From positions 1 through 35,667 of the forward strand of contig CAOSLI010000009.1 of NCBI GenBank assembly GCA_948524275.1: a stretch of 35,667 nucleotides of DNA. The letters are read 5' to 3'. The stretch comes from an uncultured Clostridia bacterium. GTDB lineage: Bacteria > Bacillota > Clostridia > TANB77 > CAG-508. The position numbers and the translations under genes are program-made. Positions 1-7,908 of the stretch are shown piece by piece; position 1 is the stretch's first letter, and the number at the start of each line of letters is the position of its first letter. The notes under the pieces were generated by a model that saw only the letters and a list, made by a program, of their open reading frames with translations, did not search any database and was not told the DNA's origin.

Positions 1-2
1 AA

Positions 3-596
3 GTTGAACACAATCCATATTATTATCAAAATAGATATATGGAATTTATACACCCTAAAAAGAAAAAACAAAAATACAAAGTTTATAAATATAAAGGAAA
101 ATTTAAAGATATTAGTAAAATGAGTGGATTTGATGTACTTTTTTTATTACTATTTCATTTGTTAGGATTATTACCAAAACGAGAAAACCATCAGCCACTA
201 TCTCCAGAAATGAAACAAGAAGTAAGAAAAATGGAACGATATTCTAATGAAATTAGACTTATTGTAAGCGAAAAACTAAAAACAACAGAAGATGTAAAAG
301 ATTATATTTCACGAACTGAAGAAGATATTAAAGAGGTTATAGGTATAAGACAAAAATATCGAAACAAGTTAAGAAATTGTAAAGATGATAAGTTAATAGT
401 AGAATATAAACAAAAGATAAGTGATTGTACTACTATTTTAAATAGATACAGAAAAAATGTAAAAACAGCAAACTATATTTTAGAAGATATACCAAAAGTT
501 AAGGAAATTGTAAAAATTGAAAAACAAATGCAAAAGGCAGAACTAGAAGATATGAACAAAACAAATAAAAGGAATAAAGATAGATATGCAAGATAG
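3..596 (+). CDS. Relaxase, C-terminal part (partial at window edge)
   Basis: The reading frame is open from the first bases of the window, so this is the 3' end of a longer gene. The methionine at 39 has no ribosome binding site and should not be taken as a start. The visible part begins with a Lys/Tyr-rich stretch, then a short hydrophobic patch (SGFDVLFLLLFHLLGLLP), then a long highly charged helical tail. This arrangement is what I know from C-termini of relaxases of Tn1549-like conjugative elements of Firmicutes, which nick oriT and pilot the transferred strand. The catalytic N-terminal half lies outside the window, so the family call is an inference. It places the window's left edge inside a mobile element, with the ABC-3C genes as likely cargo. 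An unrelated charged helical protein cannot be excluded. Confidence 0.55.
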   Translation, partial: VEHNPYYYQNRYMEFIHPKKKKQKYKVYKYKGKFKDISKMSGFDVLFLLLFHLLGLLPKRENHQPLSPEMKQEVRKMERYSNEIRLIVSEKLKTTEDVKDYISRTEEDIKEVIGIRQKYRNKLRNCKDDKLIVEYKQKISDCTTILNRYRKNVKTANYILEDIPKVKEIVKIEKQMQKAELEDMNKTNKRNKDRYAR

Positions 597-604
597 TAAA
601 ATGG

Positions 605-626
605 GGACTGATATTTATTACAGTCC
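605..626 (+). terminator. Weak hairpin after the relaxase
   Basis: GGACTG (605-610) pairs with CAGTCC (621-626) across a 10-nt loop just after the relaxase stop. It is followed only by a short CTTCC tract and not by a T-run, so it is at best a weak terminator or an RNA-stabilising hairpin. Confidence 0.3.
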
Positions 627-724
627 TTCCGCAAATTTAAAAATTTAATACAAAACACTTGTTTTTATAATGCGTATATGATATATATAAAATATAAATT
701 TTATTTGAAATATATAAAAAAATG

Positions 725-753
725 TAGAAAAAAAAATAAGTTTATTATATAAT
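725..753 (+). promoter_or_regulatory. Probable promoter of the ABC-3C operon
   Basis: TAGAAA (725-730) and a perfect TATAAT (748-753) are separated by 17 nt and lie 30 bases upstream of the first ABC-3C gene. The -35 box matches the consensus only partly. Confidence 0.45.
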
Positions 754-782
754 CATATTAATTAGTTTAAGGAGATATTTAA

Positions 783-1706
783 ATGAATATACAAGAAAAA
801 GATATAGCACATGCATATTTTAAACTGAAAATTTACCAGAAAGACGGATATGAATTTCAAAACTTTTTTACAAGCATAATGAATAAATACGATAGCGAGT
901 TTACTCCAATTAAAACACAAGGAAATATAGGAGACAGAAAAAATGATGGATATATTCCGTCAAAAGGAATATATTATCAAGTATATGCTCCTGAAAAAGT
1001 TGATGCAACAGAAGCAATAAGTAAAATTGAAAATGATTTGGATGGATTAATTGAATATTGGAACGATAAATGCCCAGTAAAAGAATTTAATTTTGTAATG
1101 AATGATAAATATAAAGGGGCTTATCCTACAATAAATGCAAAAATTTTAGAAGTTGGTAAGAAATATAATATTACAGCCAAATTATTATTGGCAAGTCAGA
1201 TTGAAAATATATTTTTTCAATTAAAAGATGAAGAAATAATAGAAATATTAGGAAATATCATAAGTGTTCCAATAGAAAATTTATCATTTAGTAGTTTAAA
1301 TGATGTTATAGAAGGAATAATGAAATTACCTTTTAAAACGGAGGAGTCATTAATAGCACCAGCAGAAATGGAAGAAAAAATTAAATTTAATAACTTGAAT
1401 AATCAAGTATCAAATATATTAAATGAACATTCTATATATATAGGTCAGTTGGAAGAATATTTTTCAAATAAGGGAGATTTTGAACGAGAAAAGGTTCAAC
1501 AAATATTAACTGGAATATATGAAGAAGCCATAAAGAAAATTAGTAACGACGAAACAGATGCAAACTCAATAAGATTCTTTTATATAGTTGATAAGATTAC
1601 TCCAGCCCAAAATAATATTTCTATAATGAATGCTATATATATATTAATGTCATATTATTTTGAAGCTTGCGATATTTTTTTGAATCCAAATAATAAGGAG
1701 AATTAA
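783..1706 (+). CDS. ABC-3C system effector-type protein
   Basis: This 307-aa protein opens a three-gene operon with a small middle component and a DUF2326-type ATPase, the arrangement of ABC-three-component (ABC-3C) conflict systems. Residues about 20-60 carry the GDRKNDGY signature followed by YYQVYAPE. I associate this with the N-terminal region of such proteins, and it resembles a modified restriction-endonuclease-like fold (acidic GD/ND followed by a Q-x-Y strand in place of a Q-x-K). The C-terminal half is helical and probably contacts the partner proteins. The start has a clean AAGGAGA ribosome binding site seven bases upstream. Nuclease activity is unproven: the canonical catalytic lysine is not obvious. 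In these systems the ATPase is thought to sense an invader and license the effector. Confidence 0.65.
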   Translation: MNIQEKDIAHAYFKLKIYQKDGYEFQNFFTSIMNKYDSEFTPIKTQGNIGDRKNDGYIPSKGIYYQVYAPEKVDATEAISKIENDLDGLIEYWNDKCPVKEFNFVMNDKYKGAYPTINAKILEVGKKYNITAKLLLASQIENIFFQLKDEEIIEILGNIISVPIENLSFSSLNDVIEGIMKLPFKTEESLIAPAEMEEKIKFNNLNNQVSNILNEHSIYIGQLEEYFSNKGDFEREKVQQILTGIYEEAIKKISNDETDANSIRFFYIVDKITPAQNNISIMNAIYILMSYYFEACDIFLNPNNKEN

Positions 1707-1708
1707 TA

Positions 1709-1969
1709 ATGTTAATGCCCAAAAAACATATTAATATATCAGAATCTTTAATTGGTATAGGTGGAATAATTTTGCAATGTTTAGGTAAAAATATTAAAAC
1801 TATTGATTCAATTATTTCATATACTAATCAGATGATTGATAATAATAAAAGTAGAACAATATATAATAATGTAGATAGTATTTTGCTAGCTATTGATTAT
1901 TTATATTCAATAGGTGCAATAGATATAAATGAAGAGGGAGGAATATATAATGTATTTAATAGAACTTAG
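1709..1969 (+). CDS. ABC-3C system middle component (MC6-like)
   Basis: This 86-aa protein sits between the effector and the ATPase gene. It starts 2 bases after the upstream stop and overlaps the next gene by 20 bases. Its N-terminus (MPKKHINISESLIGIGG) matches the pattern I know for ABC-3C middle component 6: a proline/lysine/histidine opening followed by a SESLxGxGG helix. The rest looks like a small winged-helix-type domain (LLAIDYLYSIGAI, then a short beta hairpin). In this system type such proteins are thought to bridge effector and ATPase. AAGGAG at 1695-1700 supports ATG 1709; ATG 1715 is also possible and would give MPKKH directly. Confidence 0.65.
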   Translation: MLMPKKHINISESLIGIGGIILQCLGKNIKTIDSIISYTNQMIDNNKSRTIYNNVDSILLAIDYLYSIGAIDINEEGGIYNVFNRT

Positions 1970-3692
1970 TGCAAATAAACCTTCTTTTCAGACAATAAAA
2001 TTTAAAGACGGCTTAAATTTTATTATAGGTGGAAAATCAAATGAACAAAAAAACAAGAAAAGTACATATAATGGAGTAGGAAAATCTCTTATGATTAGAA
2101 TATTACATTTCTGTTTAGGCTGTAATGCAATAAAGACATTTGAAAAATATTTAGAAGACTGGGAGTTTACTTTAAAATTTAAAGTAGATTATAACAATTA
2201 TACAGTAACAAGAAAATGTAAAGAACAAAATAAAATATTTCTTAATGGAAAAGAAATGACAGTAAGTGAATTTAACGAATTTATGGGTTCTTCTTTATTT
2301 TATCTAGATAAAGTTAAATATAAAAATCTAACTTATAGACCATTAATTTCAAGATTTATTAGACCAAATAAGTATAGTTATGATAATTATGATATTTTTA
2401 TACCTAAAGAAGCTGAATATGCGAGAAATTTATGTAATAACTATTTACTAGGCTTAGATGTTAGTTTAATTGATAAGAAGAAAGAATTAGTATGCAAAAA
2501 AAAAGAAGTTACAAATGCTAAAAAGATATTTGAAAAAGATGATACAATACAAACATTTTTTAAAAAGAAAGAAAAAATAGATGTAAGTATTATTAATTTA
2601 GAACAGAATATAGAAAAGTTAAAAAATGAAATTGATAATTTTAAGATAGCCGATAATTATTATGAGATAAAAAAAGAAGCAGATGAAGAACAAATAGAGC
2701 TTAATAATTTAGAAAATGATTTATTATTAATGAAAAATGCAGTAGAAAACATAGATAAGAGTTTAAATATTAAGACAGATGTATCAAAAGATAAAATAAT
2801 TGCTATGTATGAAGAAGCAAAAATAGAACTAAATGATATGATAGTGAAAAAATTAGAAGAAGTAGAAGAATTTCATAACAAATTATTAGACAATAGAATG
2901 AAAAGACTGATAAAGCAAAAGAATGAATTAAAAAGTAAAATTAAAGAAACAGAAAAACAAAAGCAACAATTATCTCAAGCATTAGATGAAAATTTAAAGG
3001 TATTAGGAGCATTTGGAGCCTTAGAAGAATATAATTCTTTAAATAGCAAATTAAATGAATATAAAAATAGATTAGAAAAGTTAAATGATTATAAAGAACT
3101 AATAGAAAAATACAAAAATGAATTAAATAATATAAACATAAATTTACAACAAGAAAATATTATTACAAATGATTATTTAAAGGATTCTAGAGAAGTAATT
3201 AATAGAAATATTTTAGTATTTAGAGAGTTAGCACAAAGATTTTATCCAAACAAAACATCTGGAATACAAATAGATAATAATGAGAGCGAAAAAAATCAAA
3301 ATAGATTTAATGTTTCAGTAGAAATACAAGATGATTCATCAGATGGGGTTAATGGAATAAAGATATTTTGTTATGATTATACAGTTATGATAAATGGATA
3401 TAATAATAATGTTAGATTTATTTGTCATGATAGTAGGTTATTTTCAGATATTGATCCAAGACAAAAGAGTGAATGCATAAAAATAGCAGAAGAATATACA
3501 AATAGATATGGATTTCAGTATATTGTAACACTAAATGAAGATTTTTTAGATACAATAAAGGGAGGTACTTCTGAAGAAGAATATATTGAGATAAAAAAGA
3601 TTATAGATAATAACACACAATTACATTTAACAGATAATAATGAAACAGGAAAATTATTAGGAATACAATTAGATTTAAAATATGATGAATAA
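1950..3692 (+). CDS. DUF2326-type ABC ATPase of an ABC-3C system
   Basis: This 580-aa SMC/RecN-like ATPase is the motor or sensor of the ABC-3C operon. The start at 1950 (MYLIELSANKPSF) is chosen because AGGGAGG lies directly upstream; an earlier in-frame ATG at 1929 overlaps that ribosome binding site. The Walker A loop is NGVGKS (residues 41-46), preceded by a Lys/Asn-rich insertion, and is followed by a helix with FCLGC. Residues about 180-430 are a long antiparallel coiled coil with a FGALEEY hinge-like break. The C-terminal DUF2326 region holds a CHDSRLF strand (His-Asp at 493-494), probably the Walker B/D-loop equivalent, and a late IVTLNED strand. Length and domain order fit the family. 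It acts in the cytosol. Confidence 0.75.
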   Translation: MYLIELSANKPSFQTIKFKDGLNFIIGGKSNEQKNKKSTYNGVGKSLMIRILHFCLGCNAIKTFEKYLEDWEFTLKFKVDYNNYTVTRKCKEQNKIFLNGKEMTVSEFNEFMGSSLFYLDKVKYKNLTYRPLISRFIRPNKYSYDNYDIFIPKEAEYARNLCNNYLLGLDVSLIDKKKELVCKKKEVTNAKKIFEKDDTIQTFFKKKEKIDVSIINLEQNIEKLKNEIDNFKIADNYYEIKKEADEEQIELNNLENDLLLMKNAVENIDKSLNIKTDVSKDKIIAMYEEAKIELNDMIVKKLEEVEEFHNKLLDNRMKRLIKQKNELKSKIKETEKQKQQLSQALDENLKVLGAFGALEEYNSLNSKLNEYKNRLEKLNDYKELIEKYKNELNNININLQQENIITNDYLKDSREVINRNILVFRELAQRFYPNKTSGIQIDNNESEKNQNRFNVSVEIQDDSSDGVNGIKIFCYDYTVMINGYNNNVRFICHDSRLFSDIDPRQKSECIKIAEEYTNRYGFQYIVTLNEDFLDTIKGGTSEEEYIEIKKIIDNNTQLHLTDNNETGKLLGIQLDLKYDE

Positions 3693-3736
3693 AGTAAAGT
3701 TATTAAAGCTAGTGCTATATGTGCTAGCTCTTTACT
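3693..3736 (+). terminator. Two-part hairpin after the ABC-3C operon
   Basis: AGTAAAG (3693-3699) pairs with CTTTACT (3730-3736), and inside it AGCTAG (3707-3712) pairs with CTAGCT (3724-3729). The 3' side has only a short T tract, so termination is plausible but weak. Confidence 0.4.
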
Positions 3737-3793
3737 ATATATAAAGTGTAAATGCATTTTATTTTAGTAGACAAAGTAAATATCTTATAATAA

Positions 3794-3822
3794 TTGTATT
3801 TATATTAATTTTGTGATATAAA
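3794..3822 (+). promoter_or_regulatory. Promoter of the deaminase operon, with inverted repeat
   Basis: TTGTAT (3794-3799) and TATAAA (3817-3822) are 17 nt apart. An imperfect inverted repeat TTTATATT-N8-GATATAAA (3799-3822) overlaps the spacer and -10. Sequence and geometry are nearly the same as those of the promoter at 6536-6564, where the repeat is perfect. Confidence 0.6.
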
Positions 3823-3838
3823 TAAGAAAAATATGAAA

Positions 3839-3857
3839 TTGCAACATGATGTTGCAA
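3839..3857 (+). promoter_or_regulatory. Palindromic leader site, copy A
   Basis: TTGCAAC-ATGAT-GTTGCAA lies downstream of the -10 box and 23 bases before the deaminase start. Related palindromes with the same 5-nt centre occur at 6578-6604 and 8365-8391, also just before a start codon. It is probably a repressor operator or an RNA hairpin controlling the operon. Confidence 0.55.
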
Positions 3858-3880
3858 AATTAACAAAGGAGTATTTCATT

Positions 3881-4321
3881 ATGGATGAAAAATTTATAGA
3901 TATAGCAATTGAAATTAGTAGAAAAGCTAAATATCCTTATGGTGCTATTGTGGTAAAAGATGGTGAAATAATTGGTAGAAGTGATGATAAAACATTAATG
4001 CAAACAAGTATGTATTCTCATGCAGAACTAGAAGCAATAGAAAGTGCATCAAAAAACAAAAATTTATATGGAGATTTAAAAGGTGCAATTTTGTATGTAT
4101 CGTGTGAGCCTTGTATGATGTGCATGGGCGCTATACTTTATGAAGAGTTTTCAAAAATTGTTTATGCTGCAACATTACAAGATAGCAATGATAACTATTG
4201 CCCAGAAATAATTACAGATATAGATGTATTATCAAAGTATGGCAAAAATAAAATTGAAATTATAAAGGAATTACATAGAGATAAAGCAGTAGAAATATTA
4301 AAGCAAAGAGGAGAATGTTAA
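3881..4321 (+). CDS. Nucleoside/cytidine deaminase family protein
   Basis: This 146-aa zinc-dependent hydrolytic deaminase has the full catalytic signature: His47-Ala-Glu49 (zinc ligand and proton shuttle) and Pro77-Cys78-x-x-Cys81 (zinc ligands). The YGAIVVKDGEII strand and the YVSCEPCMMCMGAI block resemble guanine deaminase and other free-nucleoside or base deaminases more than tRNA-specific TadA, but the substrate cannot be fixed from sequence. ATG 3881 is chosen over the in-frame ATG 3833 because AAAGGAG stands 9 bases upstream and the palindrome at 3839-3857 lies in the leader. It is the first gene of a tight operon (2-base gap to the next gene). Confidence 0.8.
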   Translation: MDEKFIDIAIEISRKAKYPYGAIVVKDGEIIGRSDDKTLMQTSMYSHAELEAIESASKNKNLYGDLKGAILYVSCEPCMMCMGAILYEEFSKIVYAATLQDSNDNYCPEIITDIDVLSKYGKNKIEIIKELHRDKAVEILKQRGEC

Positions 4322-4322
4322 T

Positions 4323-5165
4323 ATGGATATAGAAATCAAAAAGGCTGATAGTACATATTTAAAGGATATTCAAAACTTAAATAATCAATTATTTGAGTTA
4401 GAGTACAACAATTTTGATTCTGCATTAAAAGTAGGTTGGACTTTTGAAGAAAAAGGAACAAGCTATTTTAAAGATATGCTAGAGAATGAAATTGTTTATA
4501 TTGCATTAGATAAAGATAATGTAGTGGGATATTTAGCAGGAAGTATTAATATACAAGGAAGTTATGTAACGAAATCATTGGCAGAAGTAGATAATATGTT
4601 TGTATTAGAGGAATATAGAAAATATGGAATAGGTACGAAACTAATTGGTAAATTTAAAGAATACTGCTTGCAAAATAAAATTGAAGAATTAAAAGTTACA
4701 GCATCTGCAAAAAATATTAATGCCATAAGTTTTTATAAGAAAAATGGATTTAATGAGTTTGAAACAACATTAAAACAAGAAGTAAAATCTAATAATTTTG
4801 AAAAAATAATACATAAGACTTTAGATTATAGTTTTGCAAATAGCTGGCTTGAAAAATTAAAAAAGTATTGGTGGAGTAAAGATATAAAGAAAGCAACATC
4901 CTTATTTGCAAAAACAACATTTTATCAAGAAACACCATTTATGAAACCGTATACAACATTTGATGAAATAAAACAAGAATGGCAACACATTAAAAATCAA
5001 GATATAAAAAATATTGAATTTAAAATATTAGCTATAGACAAAAATGTTTTAATAGTAGAATGGTTATTTGAAAGAGATATAACAACATATAATGGTATTT
5101 ATGAAGTGAAATTTGATGATAATTTAGAATGTATTTATTTTAAAAGTTGGGAAATGGAGAAATAG
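4323..5165 (+). CDS. GNAT acetyltransferase fused to an NTF2/SnoaL-like domain
   Basis: This 280-aa two-domain protein has a GNAT N-acetyltransferase domain at residues 1 to about 155. Its acetyl-CoA-binding motif A is visible as EEYRKYGIGTKL, followed by the typical NAISFYKKNGF segment. Residues about 165-280 form a separate alpha+beta domain with NTF2/SnoaL features: helix SWLEKLKKYWWSKD, FYQETPF, and a C-terminal beta sheet ending IYFKSWEME. Acceptor substrate is unknown. It is second in the deaminase operon, 1 base after the upstream stop and 1 base before the NUDIX gene, so the proteins are probably co-translated. The GNAT plus SnoaL-like fusion is uncommon and could couple binding of a small ligand to acetylation. 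Confidence 0.75.
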   Translation: MDIEIKKADSTYLKDIQNLNNQLFELEYNNFDSALKVGWTFEEKGTSYFKDMLENEIVYIALDKDNVVGYLAGSINIQGSYVTKSLAEVDNMFVLEEYRKYGIGTKLIGKFKEYCLQNKIEELKVTASAKNINAISFYKKNGFNEFETTLKQEVKSNNFEKIIHKTLDYSFANSWLEKLKKYWWSKDIKKATSLFAKTTFYQETPFMKPYTTFDEIKQEWQHIKNQDIKNIEFKILAIDKNVLIVEWLFERDITTYNGIYEVKFDDNLECIYFKSWEMEK

Positions 5166-5166
5166 A

Positions 5167-5661
5167 ATGGAAAAGCATGAATTGGTTGATATAAATGGAA
5201 ATAAAACAGGTAAGATTTTAACACATGTAGAGACTCGTGATATTAACAATGTGCCTGATGGATATTATATATCAGTAGTTGGAGTAGTTATCATTAATGA
5301 AAATGACGAAATATTACTTCAAAAACGTAGTAGATTTAAAAGGGCAAATCCTAGTAAATGGGGTATCTGTGGAGGAAAAGTAGATTTAGGTGAAACACCA
5401 CTTGAGGCAGGAATCCGAGAAACTTTAGAAGAAATAGGGATTTCTTTGAATAAAGAAGAACTAAAATTTTTAAGTATGGATACTAATGAAAAATCACATT
5501 TTACAGTATATTATGTTAGAAAGAATGTAGATTTTAAGGAATGCAAATTGCAAGAAGAGGAACTTGAAGAAGTAAAATACTTTAAAATAGAAGAATTACA
5601 AGATTTAGATAATGAAGGATTTGAATGGTTAGAAAGTTTGAAGAAAATTTTGGAGGAATGA
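5167..5661 (+). CDS. NUDIX hydrolase (Idi-like N-terminus)
   Basis: This 164-aa NUDIX hydrolase has a complete Nudix box, which starts GGKVDLGETPLEAG and continues RETLEEIGI: the G-x5-E-x7-REU-x-EE-x-G-U pattern that binds the catalytic metal. The N-terminal ELVDINGNKTGK resembles isopentenyl-diphosphate-isomerase-like NUDIX proteins (YfcD type) that hydrolyse nucleoside or other diphosphates. The exact substrate is unknown. It is the third gene of the deaminase operon, and its stop overlaps the next start region (TGAATG). With the deaminase upstream it suggests handling of modified or damaged nucleotides, which is an inference from context. Confidence 0.85.
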   Translation: MEKHELVDINGNKTGKILTHVETRDINNVPDGYYISVVGVVIINENDEILLQKRSRFKRANPSKWGICGGKVDLGETPLEAGIRETLEEIGISLNKEELKFLSMDTNEKSHFTVYYVRKNVDFKECKLQEEELEEVKYFKIEELQDLDNEGFEWLESLKKILEE

Positions 5662-6279
5662 ATGATGAATGTAAATGATTACTTTAAAAATGATGAATAT
5701 TGGTCTGAACATATTAATAAAAGTTTAGAAGAGGATTTATGGATAGATGAGTACAAAACTTATTTTAATTCAAAAGGAAAATGTTTAGACTTAGGATGTG
5801 GAATTGGACAATATTCAAAACAGCTTATGAAATATGGATATGATGTAGTTTCAGCAGATATATCAGATATAGCTTTAAATAAAGTTAAAGATTTTAATAA
5901 AAATGTAGTAAAATTGGATATGAGAAATAAATTACCTTTTTCAGATAGTGAATTTGATTTAGTATTTGCTAATTTATCTATTCATTACTTTTCTGATGAA
6001 GATACTAAAAAATTGTTATTAGAAGTAAAAAGAATTTTAAAAAACAATGGATTATTTATTGGAAGTGTGAATGGCATTCAGGGATTAGAAGTAATAGGAA
6101 ATGATGCAAAAGAGATTGAATATCATTTTTATGAATATAACTATAAACCAATAAGATTATTTGATGTCAGTGATACTAAAAAATACTTAGAATACTTTGA
6201 TATTATAAAGATAGATGAAAGAGAAACTATAAGATTTGAACATAAAAAGAATTATATAGTATTTATTGCAAAAAAATAG
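5662..6279 (+). CDS. Class I SAM-dependent methyltransferase
   Basis: This 205-aa Rossmann-fold methyltransferase shows motif I LDLGCGIGQYSKQL (residues about 42-55), the acidic strand end VVSADIS (motif II), LDMRNKLPF, and FDLVFANLSIHYF (motif IV-V region), typical of small-molecule (UbiE/type-11) methyltransferases. The acceptor is unknown. GGAGGAATGA precedes the start; ATG 5662 and ATG 5665 are both usable. It is the last gene of the operon. A stem-loop with a T-run lies 200 bases later (6475-6513). Confidence 0.8.
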   Translation: MMNVNDYFKNDEYWSEHINKSLEEDLWIDEYKTYFNSKGKCLDLGCGIGQYSKQLMKYGYDVVSADISDIALNKVKDFNKNVVKLDMRNKLPFSDSEFDLVFANLSIHYFSDEDTKKLLLEVKRILKNNGLFIGSVNGIQGLEVIGNDAKEIEYHFYEYNYKPIRLFDVSDTKKYLEYFDIIKIDERETIRFEHKKNYIVFIAKK

Positions 6280-6474
6280 GCAAATTAAATTTTCAAGAAG
6301 TATTGCCAAACCCAAAATTTTATGTTAAATTAAAAGCATAGTTATAGACAAAAAACACCGATTTGTGGATACATTTCTTGCAAACTATTGCTATAACTGA
6401 TTTTGAAACGGAAATAAGTAACTTTTTTGCGTTAGAGTTTTCGAATACGTCCTACGCAAAGGAGCCATATAAAG
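6280..6474. other. Gene-free structured region (possible ncRNA or element end)
   Basis: No supported ORF lies here. The stretch has locally higher GC than its flanks and two nested-scale inverted repeats: AGTTATAG (6340-6347) with CTATAACT (6391-6398), and TTTGCGT (6426-6432) with ACGCAAA (6454-6460). It sits immediately before a clear terminator, so it could be a small RNA, a mobile-element terminus, or a 3' UTR. I do not recognise any known riboswitch consensus in it. Confidence 0.4.
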
Positions 6475-6513
6475 AATAACAGATTTACTTTAGGGTTTAT
6501 CTGTTATTTTTTT
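6475..6513 (+). terminator. Rho-independent terminator
   Basis: AATAACAGAT (6475-6484) pairs perfectly with ATCTGTTATT (6499-6508) and runs into seven or more T residues. It ends the methyltransferase operon or a small RNA encoded just upstream. Confidence 0.8.
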
Positions 6514-6535
6514 GTAATTAATATTTGGAAAACAA

Positions 6536-6564
6536 TTGTATTTATACCAATTTTATGGTATAAA
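6536..6564 (+). promoter_or_regulatory. Promoter of the aldo-keto reductase operon, with perfect inverted repeat
   Basis: TTGTAT (6536-6541) and TATAAA (6559-6564) are spaced by 17 nt. The perfect inverted repeat TTTATACC-N8-GGTATAAA (6541-6548 and 6557-6564) spans spacer and -10, a position suited to a dimeric repressor. It closely resembles the promoter at 3794-3822. Confidence 0.65.
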
Positions 6565-6577
6565 TAAGTAAAATATG

Positions 6578-6604
6578 AAATTTGCAACGCTACGTTGCAA
6601 ATTT
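6578..6604 (+). promoter_or_regulatory. Palindromic leader site, copy B
   Basis: AAATTTGCAAC (6578-6588) and GTTGCAAATTT (6594-6604) form a perfect 11-bp inverted repeat around GCTAC. It lies 17 bases before the start codon and just ahead of the AAAGAGGAG ribosome binding site, so an RNA hairpin or bound protein could block translation or elongation. Confidence 0.6.
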
Positions 6605-6621
6605 TAAAGAGGAGAAATAAA

Positions 6622-7488
6622 ATGATACATTTAAAAGATATATTTCCATTAGGAATAGGGACATTTAGAATTGATTTGAACGAGAAAGAAACTAGTATGA
6701 ATGCTTTAATTGAATCTTTCAAGTTAGGACAAAATTATATTGATACTAGTTATTTATATGAAAATGGTAATGTAATGGCTTTTATTGGAGAGTTCGTTAA
6801 TAAAGTAGGCAGAGATAAACTTTTTATAACAACAAAAATAGAGCCAACTGTTGAGAAGATAACTGATATTGAAGATCAATTAAATAGATATTTGGAAATA
6901 ATGAACATTGATTATGTGGATTGTTTAATGTTACACTCTGTTATTTTTACTAAATTGCCATTAATCGATACATACGAAGAAATGAATAGAATGATAGAAT
7001 TAGGAAAAGCAAAAAGTCTAGGATTGTCTAATTCAAATTTTGAACAACTAAAAGAAATAAATAAACAATATCCAATCAGTATATATGAAGGTATTTATAA
7101 TCTAGAATGTAAATTAAACGAAGACATTGGAATTATAGATTATTGTAAGGATCATAATATTAAATTTTGTGCTTATCAACCATTAAGAAGAAATAGGACT
7201 GCTAATAGAAATTATCCATTATTAGTTGAGTTATCAGAGAAATATAGTAAAACACAAAATCAAATTATATTGAATTGGATTATTAAGCATAAGAAATTGA
7301 ATGTATTGATCAAGACTACTAACAATAATAGAATAAATGAAAATATAAATTCATTAAATTTTGAAATGGATATGGAAGATTATAATAAATTAGATTTATT
7401 CCGAGCAAAAGAATTCGATAATGTAGTGATTGATTGGAAAGGAAAAGGTGGAATTACCGTTGACCAATTAGCTAATCAATTTGAATAA
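6622..7488 (+). CDS. Aldo/keto reductase
   Basis: This 288-aa member of the aldo-keto reductase superfamily is an NAD(P)H-dependent TIM-barrel oxidoreductase. The catalytic tetrad is visible as Asp41 (in YIDTS), Tyr46 (LYENG), Lys72 (ITTKIE) and His105 (LMLHSV). The later GLSNSNF, AYQPL and KTTN segments match the substrate and cofactor-binding loops of the family. ATG 6622 is chosen over an upstream in-frame ATG at 6595, which falls inside the palindrome and lacks a ribosome binding site; AAAGAGGAG stands 7 bases before 6622. It leads an operon with an ACT-domain protein and a DUF2000 protein. The substrate is not predictable. Confidence 0.85.
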   Translation: MIHLKDIFPLGIGTFRIDLNEKETSMNALIESFKLGQNYIDTSYLYENGNVMAFIGEFVNKVGRDKLFITTKIEPTVEKITDIEDQLNRYLEIMNIDYVDCLMLHSVIFTKLPLIDTYEEMNRMIELGKAKSLGLSNSNFEQLKEINKQYPISIYEGIYNLECKLNEDIGIIDYCKDHNIKFCAYQPLRRNRTANRNYPLLVELSEKYSKTQNQIILNWIIKHKKLNVLIKTTNNNRINENINSLNFEMDMEDYNKLDLFRAKEFDNVVIDWKGKGGITVDQLANQFE

Positions 7489-7516
7489 ACAGAATGAATG
7501 AAATTTAAGGGGAAAT

Positions 7517-7891
7517 ATGAAATTAAAAATATTGGATAATAAATTAAAAGTAGTAAAGTTAAAAGTAAGTGAAAATGTGCCAGAAATAGTATTTAGGCAA
7601 GAATTTTATTCTATCACAAAAACTGATGAGGAGTTTTCTATTGTAGTAGATGAGAATGTAGATATTGTAAATGGGATAGTAGAATATGATTGGAGAGCTA
7701 TAAAGATTGTAGGTACATTAGATTTTTCTTTAATAGGAATATTATCAGAAATAAGTGCAATACTTGCAAAAGCTAGAATTAGTATATTTGCAATTTCAAC
7801 ATATAATACAGATTATATTTTATTAAAAGCAGATAATCTAGATAAGGCAATACAAGCCTTAAAGCAAAGTAATTATGAAATTTCTAACTAA
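7517..7891 (+). CDS. ACT domain-containing protein (CASTOR/ACT7-like)
   Basis: This 124-aa cytosolic protein has a C-terminal ACT domain, a beta-alpha-beta ligand-binding fold often specific for amino acids. It is seen in WRAIKIVGTLDFSLIGILSEISAILAKARISI followed in sequence by FAISTYNTDYILLK, here described as the helix-strand pattern with the DFSLIGIL glycine-containing loop. The first 55 residues form a second, more divergent ACT-like half, as in two-domain ACT proteins of unknown function. It is 28 bases after the aldo-keto reductase and 17 bases before the DUF2000 gene. It may sense an amino acid, but no attached enzyme domain is present, so its role is unknown. Confidence 0.75.
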   Translation: MKLKILDNKLKVVKLKVSENVPEIVFRQEFYSITKTDEEFSIVVDENVDIVNGIVEYDWRAIKIVGTLDFSLIGILSEISAILAKARISIFAISTYNTDYILLKADNLDKAIQALKQSNYEISN

Positions 7892-7908
7892 TACAGGAGT
7901 AATAGATT

